Source of the DNA: Shimia biformata
GTDB lineage: Bacteria; Pseudomonadota; Alphaproteobacteria; Rhodobacterales; Rhodobacteraceae
DNA: 64,000 nucleotides
Direction: 5' to 3'
Assembly: GCF_016888515.1 (NCBI RefSeq)
Contig: NZ_JAFEJK010000001.1
Location: 186,001-250,000 of the forward strand
The notes under the pieces are model-generated. The model was given only the letters and a program-made list of their open reading frames with translations, had not been told where the DNA came from and ran no database searches. Positions 50,433 to 59,711 of the stretch are shown one piece after another. The position numbers and the translations under genes were made by a program. The number at the start of each line of letters is the position of its first letter. Within the stretch, counting starts at the first letter, position 1.

Positions 50433-51191
50433 TCAGGCCGCCTGCGCCAAAGTTTTACGCACGTCTTCATACATCTCGAAATCCGGGCCAAAGGCAGTTT
50501 CGATGTTTTTGCGGTCGGTGGGAGTCATCTCGGCAATCAGTTCGGCGCTGGACGACTTATGGCCCAACGACGACCGCGTGTCCTGCAGCATCGGTTCAGC
50601 ATCGAACACCCGGCGGGTAACATGAGCAAGTGCGCCCTTCAGGTCCGCCATGTCGCCGACGAAATCATAGTTGATGAAATCATAGGACACTTCCTTGCGC
50701 TGGCTGCGCCAGTGGCGGTCCACGTCGCGGGCGCCCTCATCCTGCGCCATCACGTCCAGGAATTCCGACAGCGACATGTCGCTGTTCACCGGCCGCTTGA
50801 GATAGCGCATCAGCTTGGCTTTCTGCTTGTCTCCCTTCACGATCTTGTCGGCATAGGACGACACCGTGCGCGCAGTCGGTTCGCGCAGGATGGTAAAGCG
50901 GAACACCTGCCGGTCCGCCAGCGCCTCCATCACACGAGGCATCGACAGCCCGCGCGGGCCGGTCAGCAAAAGCGATTTTGGCGGCGTATGCACAGTGGAC
51001 ATATCGATCGACGCTGCGTCCTCGCCTTTCTCTGACAGCATATGCGCCATCAAGGTCGCAAGAACCGTGGTGCAGGCCGCCTTGTGGTTCTTCATGTAAA
51101 GAAAAGGTTTGCCGCTGACAGGAATATTGACCAGTTGCAGAAAATGCTTCTGGTGCAGATAGTTATCAAGGATTTTGGGGTGAAAGCTCAT
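50433..51191 (-). CDS. Sulfotransferase-like protein
   Basis: A 252-residue protein, start ATG 51191 overlapping the upstream stop (ATGA). YMKNHKAACTTVLATLM near residue 35 resembles the PAPS 5'-phosphosulfate-binding loop, and FTILREPTARTVSSYADKI near residue 120 is the 3'-phosphate motif of sulfotransferases acting on carbohydrates. A sulfate group on a surface polysaccharide is the likely product. No membrane anchor is seen. It is coupled to the glycosyltransferase upstream and lies four bases from the hydrolase-like gene. Confidence 0.78.
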   Translation of the reverse strand: MSFHPKILDNYLHQKHFLQLVNIPVSGKPFLYMKNHKAACTTVLATLMAHMLSEKGEDAASIDMSTVHTPPKSLLLTGPRGLSMPRVMEALADRQVFRFTILREPTARTVSSYADKIVKGDKQKAKLMRYLKRPVNSDMSLSEFLDVMAQDEGARDVDRHWRSQRKEVSYDFINYDFVGDMADLKGALAHVTRRVFDAEPMLQDTRSSLGHKSSSAELIAEMTPTDRKNIETAFGPDFEMYEDVRKTLAQAA

Positions 51192-52198
51192 GCCCCGGCC
51201 TCTTTGAACAGACCCGGCGCGCCCTTCACAAGCATGTCCCGGCATTCCTTGACATATTGCTTCTCGACCCGGAAATCGCGCGACAGCTTGTCGATCGACG
51301 CCTCACCTTTCAGCGCCTCGATCGCGATCTTGGCGCGAAACTCGGGATCATCGTGACCTTCTGGTTTCTTGACGATCTTGGCCGGGATCGGCGCCGCTGC
51401 GGGATCAATCCCATGTTTCGAAATCAGCTTGTCCATGAAAGATCCGCGACGGGGGGTATTGTTTTCCTTTTCCTCAAGCCGCGGCTTCATCCGCCGGGCC
51501 CAGAAATGGACGCCACGGGTCTTGTCGGTAAGCCGGTCCTCGATGTTGAACCGGCTCATAATCATGTGATTCCGGTCCTTGAACGAAATCGGATAGAACG
51601 CCTCGACCGGTTCGGCATACTTGATCTCACCCGATTGTTGCAGGAACCACGTCACCGCCGCGGGGCCGGTGAAGCCCCAGTTCTGTTCGGTCATGTGGAC
51701 CGGCTTTCCAGCGTCTTTTTCAGCCTGCAATTCCGCCTGTTGCCAAGGTTTCAGCCACGGCCCGATCGCGTATTCGTCCTTGAAGAATTCCAACATGAGG
51801 TCCAGCGCCTTCGACCCTTTGGGAAGGCCCAACACCGCATTGCAGACAAGGCCGTCCTTTTCCCATCCAAAGACCGACTGGCGCGAGAAGTCAAAAGGCC
51901 GCCAGCAATACATATCCGCGTCGACCCAAATCTTGTCGGTCTTTTTCAACAGGTTCAGTCGCCACAGGTCGGCATGAATCGCGGGACTGCCGGTTCGGGC
52001 GTGGCGATACATCGGCTCGGACGGAAAAATCTCTTCGGCGTCGCCAGAATGTACGCCCTCGGGGATATTGGGAATATCGCCATAACTGTAGAGCGTGATG
52101 TGATGACCATTGTCGGCAAAGGATTTCAGGCACAACTGTTCCAGCCATGTCAGTTGCCCGCCAATCCAGAGAGTGGCGATTTCCGGTAGTTTGCTCAT
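51188..52198 (-). CDS. GT32-like glycosyltransferase
   Basis: A 336-residue cytosolic enzyme. PAIHADLWRLNLLKKTDKIW followed by VDADMYCWRPFDF carries the DXD metal motif in the form found in DXD-sugar transferases of GT32 and capsule synthesis. The N-terminus (ATLWIGGQLTWLEQLCLKSF) is typical of that group. The C-terminal 100 residues are basic, with a helical region (EFRAKIAIEALKGEASIDKL then SRDFRVEKQYVKECRDML) resembling a transposase-type HTH, as though a short extra domain were appended. ATG 52198 is preferred over an ATG 21 bases earlier. It is coupled to the sulfotransferase by ATGA. Confidence 0.75.
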   Translation of the reverse strand: MSKLPEIATLWIGGQLTWLEQLCLKSFADNGHHITLYSYGDIPNIPEGVHSGDAEEIFPSEPMYRHARTGSPAIHADLWRLNLLKKTDKIWVDADMYCWRPFDFSRQSVFGWEKDGLVCNAVLGLPKGSKALDLMLEFFKDEYAIGPWLKPWQQAELQAEKDAGKPVHMTEQNWGFTGPAAVTWFLQQSGEIKYAEPVEAFYPISFKDRNHMIMSRFNIEDRLTDKTRGVHFWARRMKPRLEEKENNTPRRGSFMDKLISKHGIDPAAAPIPAKIVKKPEGHDDPEFRAKIAIEALKGEASIDKLSRDFRVEKQYVKECRDMLVKGAPGLFKEAGA

Positions 52199-52284
52199 CG
52201 GCCTGCCTTTTGGCTCCATTTTCGAAACAGTCTAGGGATCAATTGGAGATTTGTCTTGGAAATTAACACTGTCCGTCAGCTCGA

Positions 52285-54561
52285 TTAATGCGCCGTTTCG
52301 GTGCGTTCGACGGTGAAAAAAAACTGCTCATCCTCACCGCGCTCCAGCACTTCATCAGGGATCACGTCCGGCCCTGCAAGGAACACATTGGCCCCGAATG
52401 CGTGGTGCATCCGCGCCAGTTTCTGCAGGCGCGGCCCGGTCAGGTCAGCATAGAATTTGGAATAGTTCTCGGTCGCGCGCAATTCGTCGATCTTGGCGCG
52501 GTGGGCGGCCATACAGCCCAGATGTGCCGCAGCGATCTCGGGATCGGCCAGCAGCCTGTCCATCTCGGCCCGCAACGCCGGGATCATGCGCTGAATGGAT
52601 GTGTCTTCGACCGCGTTGTTGTTCATGCGGAACCAGTATGCCAGCCCCTGGTCCCGATCGACATGGTTCACCCGGCCGCGGTCACGTTTGACCAGAAAGC
52701 TTTCGGCAGAGCGCACCGCATAATGGTTGAGCTGCACGATATCATAGCCGACCGTCTCGGTCGTGGACCGCCAGGCGTTGCGATACATCTCCTTGGGCAA
52801 GGGTTGGCCCGACCCGTTGACCCACCGGATTTCATTCCAAAGCTGCGGATTCAGACCCTTGGGACGATGCACGCCCAGCTTCTTGAACAATCCGATATTG
52901 CGGAACAGCGTCTTGAATCCCCAGGCCTGGTGCGGCTTGCGCGTCATCTCGTGCGCGCAACGGATGAACTGGGCAATCAGCGGCTCGTCGACATATTCGT
53001 GGATGTCGGAATTCCCGAAAAGCCGCCATGTACAAGAGATCATGTTGGCATCGCCGACCGCGTCCCACAGGGCATCAAGCGTGCCGTCGCCAACCTTGAT
53101 GTTGATAAACTCGTCCACGTCCATCGAGATCACCCAGTCCGAATTCTGGATGATTTCCTCATTTTCACCAGCCTGCAACGCCGCATGCTGCGGCTTCAGC
53201 CCGGTACCCTTGAACGGGTTGTCGCGGTGCTGGACCAATCCTTTTTCCTGCAACAGATCAAGGAACGTGTCGGTCCCATCAGTGCAGTCATTGGTATAAA
53301 CGAGAAAGTTCTTAACCCCGATCGCGCGGTGATAGGCCAGCCATTCAAGGATGAACGGTCCTTCGTTCTTCATGCAGGTGATAATTGCGGTGTCATTGCG
53401 CGTCGGGTCGGGTTTCGGCACTTCGATTTCCGGCATCCGCACCGGGTTGTGCCCAAATTCGTCCCGCGCCAGCGCGATCAGAGCGGGGTCTTCAACAAGC
53501 GATGTCTTGGGCACGATCCGGGCCACCGACGCCGTTGGGTGGCGCAGCGCCATGTAGCGATAAAACCCGTGGTGTTCATCCGGTCCGGGCGACGTACCAA
53601 CCACCCGGACAAAACGCCAGACGCTGTTTTCTCCGGCTTTGTCCGGTGCCACCGCCCAGCGACGCGGGCCGCGTGTGGCATCGAACTGGATGCAGATATG
53701 ATCCCCAAATGCCGGTGCCTCGCCCTTGCGGACACGCCACGGATAGACGTGCCGCCCGTTCAGCGCCAAAGCCCCGGTTCTGGACGCCACCACCCGGTCA
53801 AACACCGGCCCCGGGGCGGCCTGCACCAGATCACACATCTCGACCGAGATCACCGCCCGTGCCGTATTCAGGAACATCCGCCGTGCCAGTTCAAACAGTT
53901 GCAACTGCCCCAGCGGAGAGCGCCACGGATCGGCCGACGGCACCTTCATTCGGTCCTTGCCGGGGGCGCCGGGCGTGGCAAACGGGTGGGCCTCGGGCGG
54001 CATATCGGGCTGGCCAAGCGGCAGATCAAAGGATAGCACGACAACACGTTCCAGTGCGTCAAGATCACCGACCTCCGCCGCAAGCTCGTCCATGAAGCTG
54101 CGCGACAGGTCCGGCAGGGCACGGTCGATGATTAGCGCCGCCTGCAACCCGTGGTGACGCATGTGCCAACGCAGCCAATCGGCAGCGTCGCGCGCGGTCT
54201 CGCCATTGTGGATCACAAGCCCGGTATTCAACCCCTGAAACAGGTCCGTCCGGGCAGGCTGGGGCGAAAACGCATACGGTATGCCATCGATGTTCAGGGT
54301 GACCGACCCGGTGTCGCTCGCCCCAGTATCACACGCCCCTGTGTCGCCCTGTTCGTCCGCAACCGCAGTCACGATCAGCGCATCCCCGACCGACCGCACG
54401 TCGTTGATCTTTGAACCCGTGGCCTCGGTGACACGTTTGGCATTGAACCCGGCAGCAAAGAACACACGACAGTCCTCACCCGTGCCGACACAGGCCAGAA
54501 CGGTGGCGTCGCCGCATCGGATATGCGGTAGGGTGATGCTTTGGATGTCTGGCTTGCTCAT
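52285..54561 (-). CDS. Large glycosyltransferase family 2/92-type protein
   Basis: A 758-residue protein. The C-terminal half is a GT2-fold transferase: TAIITCMKNEGPFILEWLAY, FLVYTNDCTDGTDTFLDLL, and DWVISMDVDEFINI with the DxD, then CTWRLFGNSDIHEY. This block closely parallels the gene just upstream, so the two are likely a duplication. The N-terminal 400 residues are not recognised and have mixed alpha/beta character with a LVIHNGETARDAADWLRWHM stretch. I chose ATG 54561; a frame reaching 54618 overlaps the previous gene with no ribosome-binding site. Probably adds a sugar to a surface glycan. Confidence 0.72.
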   Translation of the reverse strand: MSKPDIQSITLPHIRCGDATVLACVGTGEDCRVFFAAGFNAKRVTEATGSKINDVRSVGDALIVTAVADEQGDTGACDTGASDTGSVTLNIDGIPYAFSPQPARTDLFQGLNTGLVIHNGETARDAADWLRWHMRHHGLQAALIIDRALPDLSRSFMDELAAEVGDLDALERVVVLSFDLPLGQPDMPPEAHPFATPGAPGKDRMKVPSADPWRSPLGQLQLFELARRMFLNTARAVISVEMCDLVQAAPGPVFDRVVASRTGALALNGRHVYPWRVRKGEAPAFGDHICIQFDATRGPRRWAVAPDKAGENSVWRFVRVVGTSPGPDEHHGFYRYMALRHPTASVARIVPKTSLVEDPALIALARDEFGHNPVRMPEIEVPKPDPTRNDTAIITCMKNEGPFILEWLAYHRAIGVKNFLVYTNDCTDGTDTFLDLLQEKGLVQHRDNPFKGTGLKPQHAALQAGENEEIIQNSDWVISMDVDEFINIKVGDGTLDALWDAVGDANMISCTWRLFGNSDIHEYVDEPLIAQFIRCAHEMTRKPHQAWGFKTLFRNIGLFKKLGVHRPKGLNPQLWNEIRWVNGSGQPLPKEMYRNAWRSTTETVGYDIVQLNHYAVRSAESFLVKRDRGRVNHVDRDQGLAYWFRMNNNAVEDTSIQRMIPALRAEMDRLLADPEIAAAHLGCMAAHRAKIDELRATENYSKFYADLTGPRLQKLARMHHAFGANVFLAGPDVIPDEVLERGEDEQFFFTVERTETAH

Positions 54562-54587
54562 TCCGATGCCTGCGCGGATGCGTTCGT

Positions 54588-55646
54588 TCACGACGCCCCT
54601 TGCGTTAGTTGATACCATTTAACCAATTGTTGCTGCAAACTCTTCGAAAGCGCCACGCTACCACCTGCCGACAGAATCTCGGTCAGAAGCTGGTGATTGT
54701 CCGCATCCCGCAACATCTGTGCAAACCGCGCTTTGTGCCAGCCCACCGCCTTCAGATGTAAATCCGCCACGTCCGGCACCTGCAGCAGCGCTTGCAGCTC
54801 AACCTCGGTGCCCGGTCGCATCACGTCAATCGAGCGGTCCTCGACCTGGTTGTAATTCCTTTCGACCCAATACCCCAGATCGACCTGCTTGGACGTCCGG
54901 TTCGGCAATCCCCGCCCAGTTTTTACAAGAAATGCGGCGGCGGAACGGACTGAGTAATGATTCATTTCCACCAGCGCACGGCCCGGCGGCATTCCCCAGA
55001 GCGACAGACGTTTCTCATTCCGCAGAAACGCTTCGGGAAAGGCGCGCCCTGCCCCATCGACCAGTTTCGGCAACCCGTGCTTGTCCTCGGCCTTTTGGCG
55101 CGGGCGATGGACACCCAGCATGTTGAACGGTCCCGACGTGCGGAACAGGGTTTTGAAAAAACTCGCCGCCACCGGAAATTGCACATCCGGCGGGATGGCG
55201 CGGGTGAACTGTTGGGTGGTTGCAAGGTCCTCGATCTCGATCCTGTCATTGCTACCAAACAGACGCCACGGGATCACCACACCGTCCACGTCGCCAGGCA
55301 GCGCGGCCAGAAGGCCAGACAGGTCATGGCCCTCAGCATGGATATTCAGGAATTCATCAACGTCCGACACCAGAACCCAATCGGCGACCTTGCGCAAAGG
55401 GTGTTTCCACGCCGACTTCAGCGCCTGCCACTGAACCGATTTACCGCCCTCGCGTTGCTGCGGAACATGGGTCACGATTCCGGCCCGGTCCAGCGCATTC
55501 AGAATGGCATCGGTGCCATCCTCGCAGTCGTTGGAATAGACTAGGAAATCGGTCACCCCCGCGGCGCGGTGGTGCGCGATCCATTCCAGAAGATAGGGTC
55601 CCTCGTCGCGAACCGACGTGACCAGTAACACGCGCATGTTGGCCAT
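54588..55646 (-). CDS. Glycosyltransferase family 2/92-type protein
   Basis: A 352-residue protein, ATG 55646 with AGGA eight bases upstream. LLVTSVRDEGPYLLEWIAHH, FLVYSNDCEDGTDAILNAL and DWVLVSDVDEFLNIHAEGHD give the GT fold with DxD, and IPWRLFGSNDRIEIEDL and VEMNHYSVRSAAAFLVKTGR continue the match to its downstream paralogue. It lacks the long N-terminal extension of that protein. It heads the block of surface-glycan genes. Acceptor and sugar are unknown. Confidence 0.78.
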   Translation of the reverse strand: MANMRVLLVTSVRDEGPYLLEWIAHHRAAGVTDFLVYSNDCEDGTDAILNALDRAGIVTHVPQQREGGKSVQWQALKSAWKHPLRKVADWVLVSDVDEFLNIHAEGHDLSGLLAALPGDVDGVVIPWRLFGSNDRIEIEDLATTQQFTRAIPPDVQFPVAASFFKTLFRTSGPFNMLGVHRPRQKAEDKHGLPKLVDGAGRAFPEAFLRNEKRLSLWGMPPGRALVEMNHYSVRSAAAFLVKTGRGLPNRTSKQVDLGYWVERNYNQVEDRSIDVMRPGTEVELQALLQVPDVADLHLKAVGWHKARFAQMLRDADNHQLLTEILSAGGSVALSKSLQQQLVKWYQLTQGAS

Positions 55647-55749
55647 GCCCTTTATCCTGCTCCCGGACATGAATAACACGCGCCGCGCATCACACCAGCA
55701 GGCAAGACCGCAATTGCGCGGCGTGTGCGTCCATGATGTGACAGCAAAG

Positions 55750-56139
55750 TCAGTCTTTGGCGGCCCAGACCTCGACCTCGACGACAAATTCTGGTCGCGT
55801 GAAGCCAGAAACGATCACCAGCGTGGACGACGGTGGCGGCGTGATGCCATTCAAAAAGGTGTCCCGTGCCGCCATATAGCCCGCCATATGTGCCCGGTCG
55901 GTGACATAGGCCGACAGGTGAAACACGTCCGCCCGACCCATTCCAGCCTCTGCAAGGATGGCCTCGATGTTGCCGAAACACAGCGTCGCCTGCGCCTTGG
56001 CCCCGTCTGGGATCGCCCCATCCGCCGTCATCCCCAACTGACCGGACGTCCGCACGATCCGCTGCCCGGGCGGCAGTTCGATCCCGTGTGAATAATTGGC
56101 AAATGGCGGGGCGATACTGCTGGGTGCAAGCGAACGCAT
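55750..56139 (-). CDS. RidA family protein
   Basis: A 129-residue member of the RidA/YjgF family, forming a trimer that hydrolyses reactive enamines and imines. RTSGQLGMTADGAIPDGAKA, NIEAILAEAGMGRADVFHLS, AYVTDRAHMAGYMAARDTF and STLVIVSGFTRPEFVVEVEV follow the family order. The catalytic arginine appears substituted (the usual PARS/PVRS motif reads PPPSS here), which occurs in Rid subfamilies other than RidA itself. The start is ATG 56139 with GGAG seven bases before it. It is divergent from the creatininase operon, so a role in clearing an intermediate from that pathway is plausible. Confidence 0.85.
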   Translation of the reverse strand: MRSLAPSSIAPPFANYSHGIELPPGQRIVRTSGQLGMTADGAIPDGAKAQATLCFGNIEAILAEAGMGRADVFHLSAYVTDRAHMAGYMAARDTFLNGITPPPSSTLVIVSGFTRPEFVVEVEVWAAKD

Positions 56140-56262
56140 GTCGGTCTCCGGATTTTGATCTTGGCATAGCTTGCAAGAATCGTCCGACTTTGCAATTGTG
56201 GCTCCATCTCTGGCACAGATCTGATCAAGGGCCGCTGAACCGTTTTCCGAAAGGAGGAACGC

Positions 56263-56307
56263 GTGAGCGGGTTTTGTAATGTGATCTCTGCCGGGGGTCG
56301 GACATGA
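56263..56307 (+). CDS. Possible 14-codon leader peptide of the creatininase operon
   Basis: GTG 56263 has a strong ribosome-binding site (AAAGGAGG) six bases upstream and opens a 14-codon frame (VSGFCNVISAGGRT) whose TGA overlaps the creatininase ATG as ATGA. The larger gene has only GGGGGT as its own site. Translation coupling through the short frame is plausible; chance is possible. Confidence 0.4.
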   Translation: MSGFCNVISAGGRT

Positions 56308-57086
56308 GCGTGCAAGCGAAATGGTCCGACCTGACAGCCCCGGAATTTGCCAACCTTCCGCCGGATTGCATCGCGATCCTGCCACTTGGCGCGACTGAAC
56401 AGCACGGGCCACACCTTCCACTAAGTGTGGACAGCGACCTTGTCATGGCCGCGCTGGATCGCAGCCGGGCACATTGGTCGGCGGATGTCTCGGCCCTGAT
56501 CCTGCCGGTGCTGACCATCACCAAAAGCAATGAGCATGATGCAGTGCCGGGAGGTATTTCGCTGTCGGGGACGACGCTTCTGGCGATGCTCGACGACATC
56601 GGCGCCGGCGTCGCGCGCGCCGGGATAAAGCGGCTGTTCATGTTGAACGGGCATGGCGGCAACGCTGCCGTTCTGGAAATCGCCGCGCGCGAGCTGCGCC
56701 AGAAACACGGGCTGATCACGGCCCACGGATCATGGTTTGGCTTTTCCGACTGGTCGACCATCTACCCGGATGCAGCTTCAGTTCACGATATCCACGCCGG
56801 CGACAGCGAAACCAGCGCAATGCTTGCGCTGGACCCGTCCCGCGTCGACATGACGAAGGCGGTCAACGAACAGCCCACCAGCCGGGATTGGGCGGATATT
56901 AATCGCTGGATCGGCCTGTCCGGTCAGGCGGCGCGGCCCGGCTGGGTCATTGGCGACCTCTCGGAAAGCGGCATCTGCGGCGATGCAACTGCCGCCACGG
57001 CCGAAAAAGGTGCGGCGCTACTGGACAGTGCGGGCCGGGGCATTGCGGCCTTCCTGTCCGAGTTCGCGCGGTTTGACCCCCAATGA
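56304..57086 (+). CDS. Creatininase family amidohydrolase
   Basis: A 260-residue metal-dependent hydrolase. LPLGATEQHGPHLPLSVDSD (residues 30-49) holds the metal-binding glutamate and histidine, LFMLNGHGGNAAVLEIAARE is the second hallmark, and DIHAGDSETSAML is the third. Family members open cyclic amides such as creatinine or act on formamides in nucleobase-type pathways. It overlaps the cytosine-deaminase-like gene by ATGA. The set of genes suggests breakdown of a nitrogenous ring compound; the exact substrate is not readable. Confidence 0.87.
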   Translation: MSVQAKWSDLTAPEFANLPPDCIAILPLGATEQHGPHLPLSVDSDLVMAALDRSRAHWSADVSALILPVLTITKSNEHDAVPGGISLSGTTLLAMLDDIGAGVARAGIKRLFMLNGHGGNAAVLEIAARELRQKHGLITAHGSWFGFSDWSTIYPDAASVHDIHAGDSETSAMLALDPSRVDMTKAVNEQPTSRDWADINRWIGLSGQAARPGWVIGDLSESGICGDATAATAEKGAALLDSAGRGIAAFLSEFARFDPQ

Positions 57087-58279
57087 AGGACCAGCCCAAC
57101 CCGTCCCGCCTTGGCCCGGTCGCGATTCCCCGCCTTTGGGCACCGGGTACCTCTGAGCTGACACGCGCTGAACTGGTGCTGCAGGATGGGCGCGTAACGG
57201 AAATCCGCGCGACTTCCGAAAGCACCGCCGCCCCGATCCTTATCCCCAGGCTGGTCGAACCGCATTGCCACCTCGACAAGACGCACACGATACACCGCAT
57301 GACCGGCATTGGCGGTGACCTGCAATCCGCGATCGACGCCCAGCGCATCGACAAGGTGCATTGGAGTGATGAGGACATCCGCAGCCGCGCCCGGATCGGT
57401 CTGGCCGAGATGACGGCGGCAGGCGTCGGCATCGCCCGCAGCCACGTGGACTGGGGCGACGACGCGCCTGCCCCCCGGTCGTGGTCCGTGCTGTTGGAGC
57501 TCGCGCAGGACCATCCAATCGACCTGCAGCTTTCCGCGCTGACCGGCGTTTGGCAAATGGCCGACAAAGGCTTTGCACGACAGGTTGCCGATCAGATTCC
57601 CGAGGGCCACGCGCTCGGCGCTTTCGTGCGCAACCAGCTGGGGCAAGCCGACGGCCTGTGCAACATGTTTGCCGAGGCCGAACGGCGCGGTCTGCCGTTG
57701 GATTTTCACGTCGACGAAGGGCTGGACCCCGACCTGAACGGGTTGGAAGAGATCGCGGAAATGGCGCTGGCTACCGGGTTTGCCGGTCCCATCCTGTGTG
57801 GTCATGCCTGCAGCCTGTCGCTGCGCGATGACGCGACTGTGGCACGTATCGCCGACAAGCTGGCACGCGCAGGGATCACGGTCTGTGCCTTGCCGACGAC
57901 AAACCTCTACCTGCAAGGGCGGCGCAACGGCACCCCAACAGAACGGGGTGTCACCTTGTTGCGGGACTTGCACGCCGCCGGGGTGCGCATTGCCCTCGGA
58001 GCCGACAACGTGCGCGATGCCTTCTGCCCTGTCGGGCGGCATGATCCGCTGCGGGTGCTGGAAACCGCCGTGATTGCCGCCCACCTCGACCCTCCGTTCG
58101 ACCGCTGGATTGCGGCGGTCACGACCGACGCCGCGACTGCACTTGGCAAACCCGCACCGGCAATCATCGGCGCGCGGCTGGATGACCTTCTGATCTGTGA
58201 CGCCACTGACATGGCCGGGCTGATCGCCGGCGCGCGGCTGACCCCTGCCGCAACATTCGCAAAGGACATGATGCAATGA
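57083..58279 (+). CDS. Cytosine deaminase-like amidohydrolase
   Basis: A 398-residue amidohydrolase-fold enzyme of the CodA type. Metal ligands are in EPHCHLDKTHTIHRM (HxH near residue 60), DFHVDEGLDPDLNGLEEI (histidine near 215), the CGHACSL histidine near 245, and GADNVRDAFCPVGRHDPLRV (aspartate near 310). The CGHACSL and DxxxDxFCPVG forms are those of CodA and related N-acyl ring amidohydrolases. It is joined by ATGA to both neighbours. The reaction is probably deamination or ring-amide hydrolysis of the same compound handled by the creatininase-like enzyme. Confidence 0.85.
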   Translation: MKDQPNPSRLGPVAIPRLWAPGTSELTRAELVLQDGRVTEIRATSESTAAPILIPRLVEPHCHLDKTHTIHRMTGIGGDLQSAIDAQRIDKVHWSDEDIRSRARIGLAEMTAAGVGIARSHVDWGDDAPAPRSWSVLLELAQDHPIDLQLSALTGVWQMADKGFARQVADQIPEGHALGAFVRNQLGQADGLCNMFAEAERRGLPLDFHVDEGLDPDLNGLEEIAEMALATGFAGPILCGHACSLSLRDDATVARIADKLARAGITVCALPTTNLYLQGRRNGTPTERGVTLLRDLHAAGVRIALGADNVRDAFCPVGRHDPLRVLETAVIAAHLDPPFDRWIAAVTTDAATALGKPAPAIIGARLDDLLICDATDMAGLIAGARLTPAATFAKDMMQ

Positions 58280-59688
58280 CTGAGTCCATCTCGGGCAAAT
58301 CCACCTTCGACTGGCACGCCATCGCGACCGAACTTGCCCCCGTCGAGACCATCTCGGAACCGGTTCTGGTAAAAAAGCGCAGCCGCGATTTCTTTTGGTA
58401 TTCGCCGATCCTGAACCAGGACCTGCGCCGTGCTTTTGGCGATCTTGTCGCGGTGCCCAAAACCGCGCAAGACATGGCGCATTGCCTGTCGGTCGCCTTT
58501 GCCCATGAAATACCCGTCGTGCTGCGTGGCGGCGGAACGGGAAATTACGGGCAGGCGGTGCCGCTTGAGGGCGGGCTGATCATCGAGACCACGTCCATGA
58601 ACCGCATCCTTGAAATCGGCGACGGATTCGTCCGGGCCGAAGCAGGTGCGTTGATGAAAGACATCAACGATGCGCTGGCAGAAACCGGGCAGGAACTGGT
58701 GATCTTCCCCTCAACGCAGGACATCGCCACGATTGGCGGCTTTGTCGGCGGCGGTTCGTCCGGCATCGGTTCGGTCGCGCATGGTATGTTGCGCGACCCC
58801 GGCAACCTGATCGCACTGAAGGTGATATCGGTCGAGGAAACACCGCGCGAACTGGTGTTCGAAGGTGATGACGTGAACCACATTCATCACGCCTGGGGCA
58901 TGAACGGGGTTATTACCGAGGTCACGATCCGCGCCGTTCCGCGCCGCGATTGGATCGGCTGCATGGCGACATTCGACAACTATCCCGCCACCTATGCCGC
59001 CGGTTATGCACTGGCGTCCGCAGACGATGTGTCCCCCAAGCTTGTCTCGACCGTTGATGCCCGTATCTGCGCCTATTTCCCTCGGCTTGAAGGCCATATT
59101 CGGCCCGACAAGCACCTGATGGTCGCGCTGGTCCCAGCTGAGGACGTGGCTGCCTATCGTGACCTCGTGACCCGGCATGGCGGACAGGTCGACCTGACCA
59201 TGTCCGAAGATGAACTCAAGGCCAACAATCTGCCGCATGTGTTCGAGTTCTCGTATAACCACACCACACTTCAGGTCCTGAAGGCGGACCGCAGCGCCAC
59301 CTACCTGCAAGTCGGGTGCCCCACGCCCCCGGACCCGCAGGCCATCGCCGCACTGCGTCCGCAACTGGGTGACGATGTCTGGCAGCACCACGAATATGCG
59401 CTGCTGAATGGCCAGATCGTCACCTTCGACCTGCCGATTATCTGGTTCACCGATGAAGCCCGCCTCCGCCAGATTGAAGCGACCTATGAGCAAAACGGTT
59501 TCCCCGTCTTCGATGCGCACACATTCATGGTCGAGGGCGGCGGTTTGAAGAACGCCGACTATCGTCACCTTGCCTGGAAGAAGCGGCTGGACCCCAAGGG
59601 CCTGTTGAATTCGGCCAAGTCCCGCGAATGGAAAAATGTCCGCCACCTGCCGGCGGATGAAATCGAAGCCATGACCCCCAACTCCTGA
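58276..59688 (+). CDS. FAD-binding oxidoreductase (GlcD/VAO type)
   Basis: A 470-residue flavoenzyme. The FAD_binding_4 domain is in the first 230 residues: VVLRGGGTGNYGQAVPLEGG is the nucleotide loop, TTSMNRILEIGDGFVRAEAG follows, then PSTQDIATIGGFVGGGSSGI and MNGVITEVTIRAVPR. The C-terminal half carries substrate-binding segments and ends with LDPKGLLNSAKSREW, typical of GlcD-like dehydrogenases. Such enzymes oxidize 2-hydroxy acids and related alcohols or amines. The ATG overlaps the amidohydrolase stop. It is part of the same catabolic operon; substrate unknown. Confidence 0.85.
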   Translation: MTESISGKSTFDWHAIATELAPVETISEPVLVKKRSRDFFWYSPILNQDLRRAFGDLVAVPKTAQDMAHCLSVAFAHEIPVVLRGGGTGNYGQAVPLEGGLIIETTSMNRILEIGDGFVRAEAGALMKDINDALAETGQELVIFPSTQDIATIGGFVGGGSSGIGSVAHGMLRDPGNLIALKVISVEETPRELVFEGDDVNHIHHAWGMNGVITEVTIRAVPRRDWIGCMATFDNYPATYAAGYALASADDVSPKLVSTVDARICAYFPRLEGHIRPDKHLMVALVPAEDVAAYRDLVTRHGGQVDLTMSEDELKANNLPHVFEFSYNHTTLQVLKADRSATYLQVGCPTPPDPQAIAALRPQLGDDVWQHHEYALLNGQIVTFDLPIIWFTDEARLRQIEATYEQNGFPVFDAHTFMVEGGGLKNADYRHLAWKKRLDPKGLLNSAKSREWKNVRHLPADEIEAMTPNS

Positions 59689-59711
59689 CCAACGACCATA
59701 GGAAGACCACC

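Noticed and set aside
52288-54036. 582-codon plus-strand frame opposite the large glycosyltransferase
   Set aside because: The minus strand has clear GT2 motifs and a coupled neighbour, and the plus translation matches no fold.
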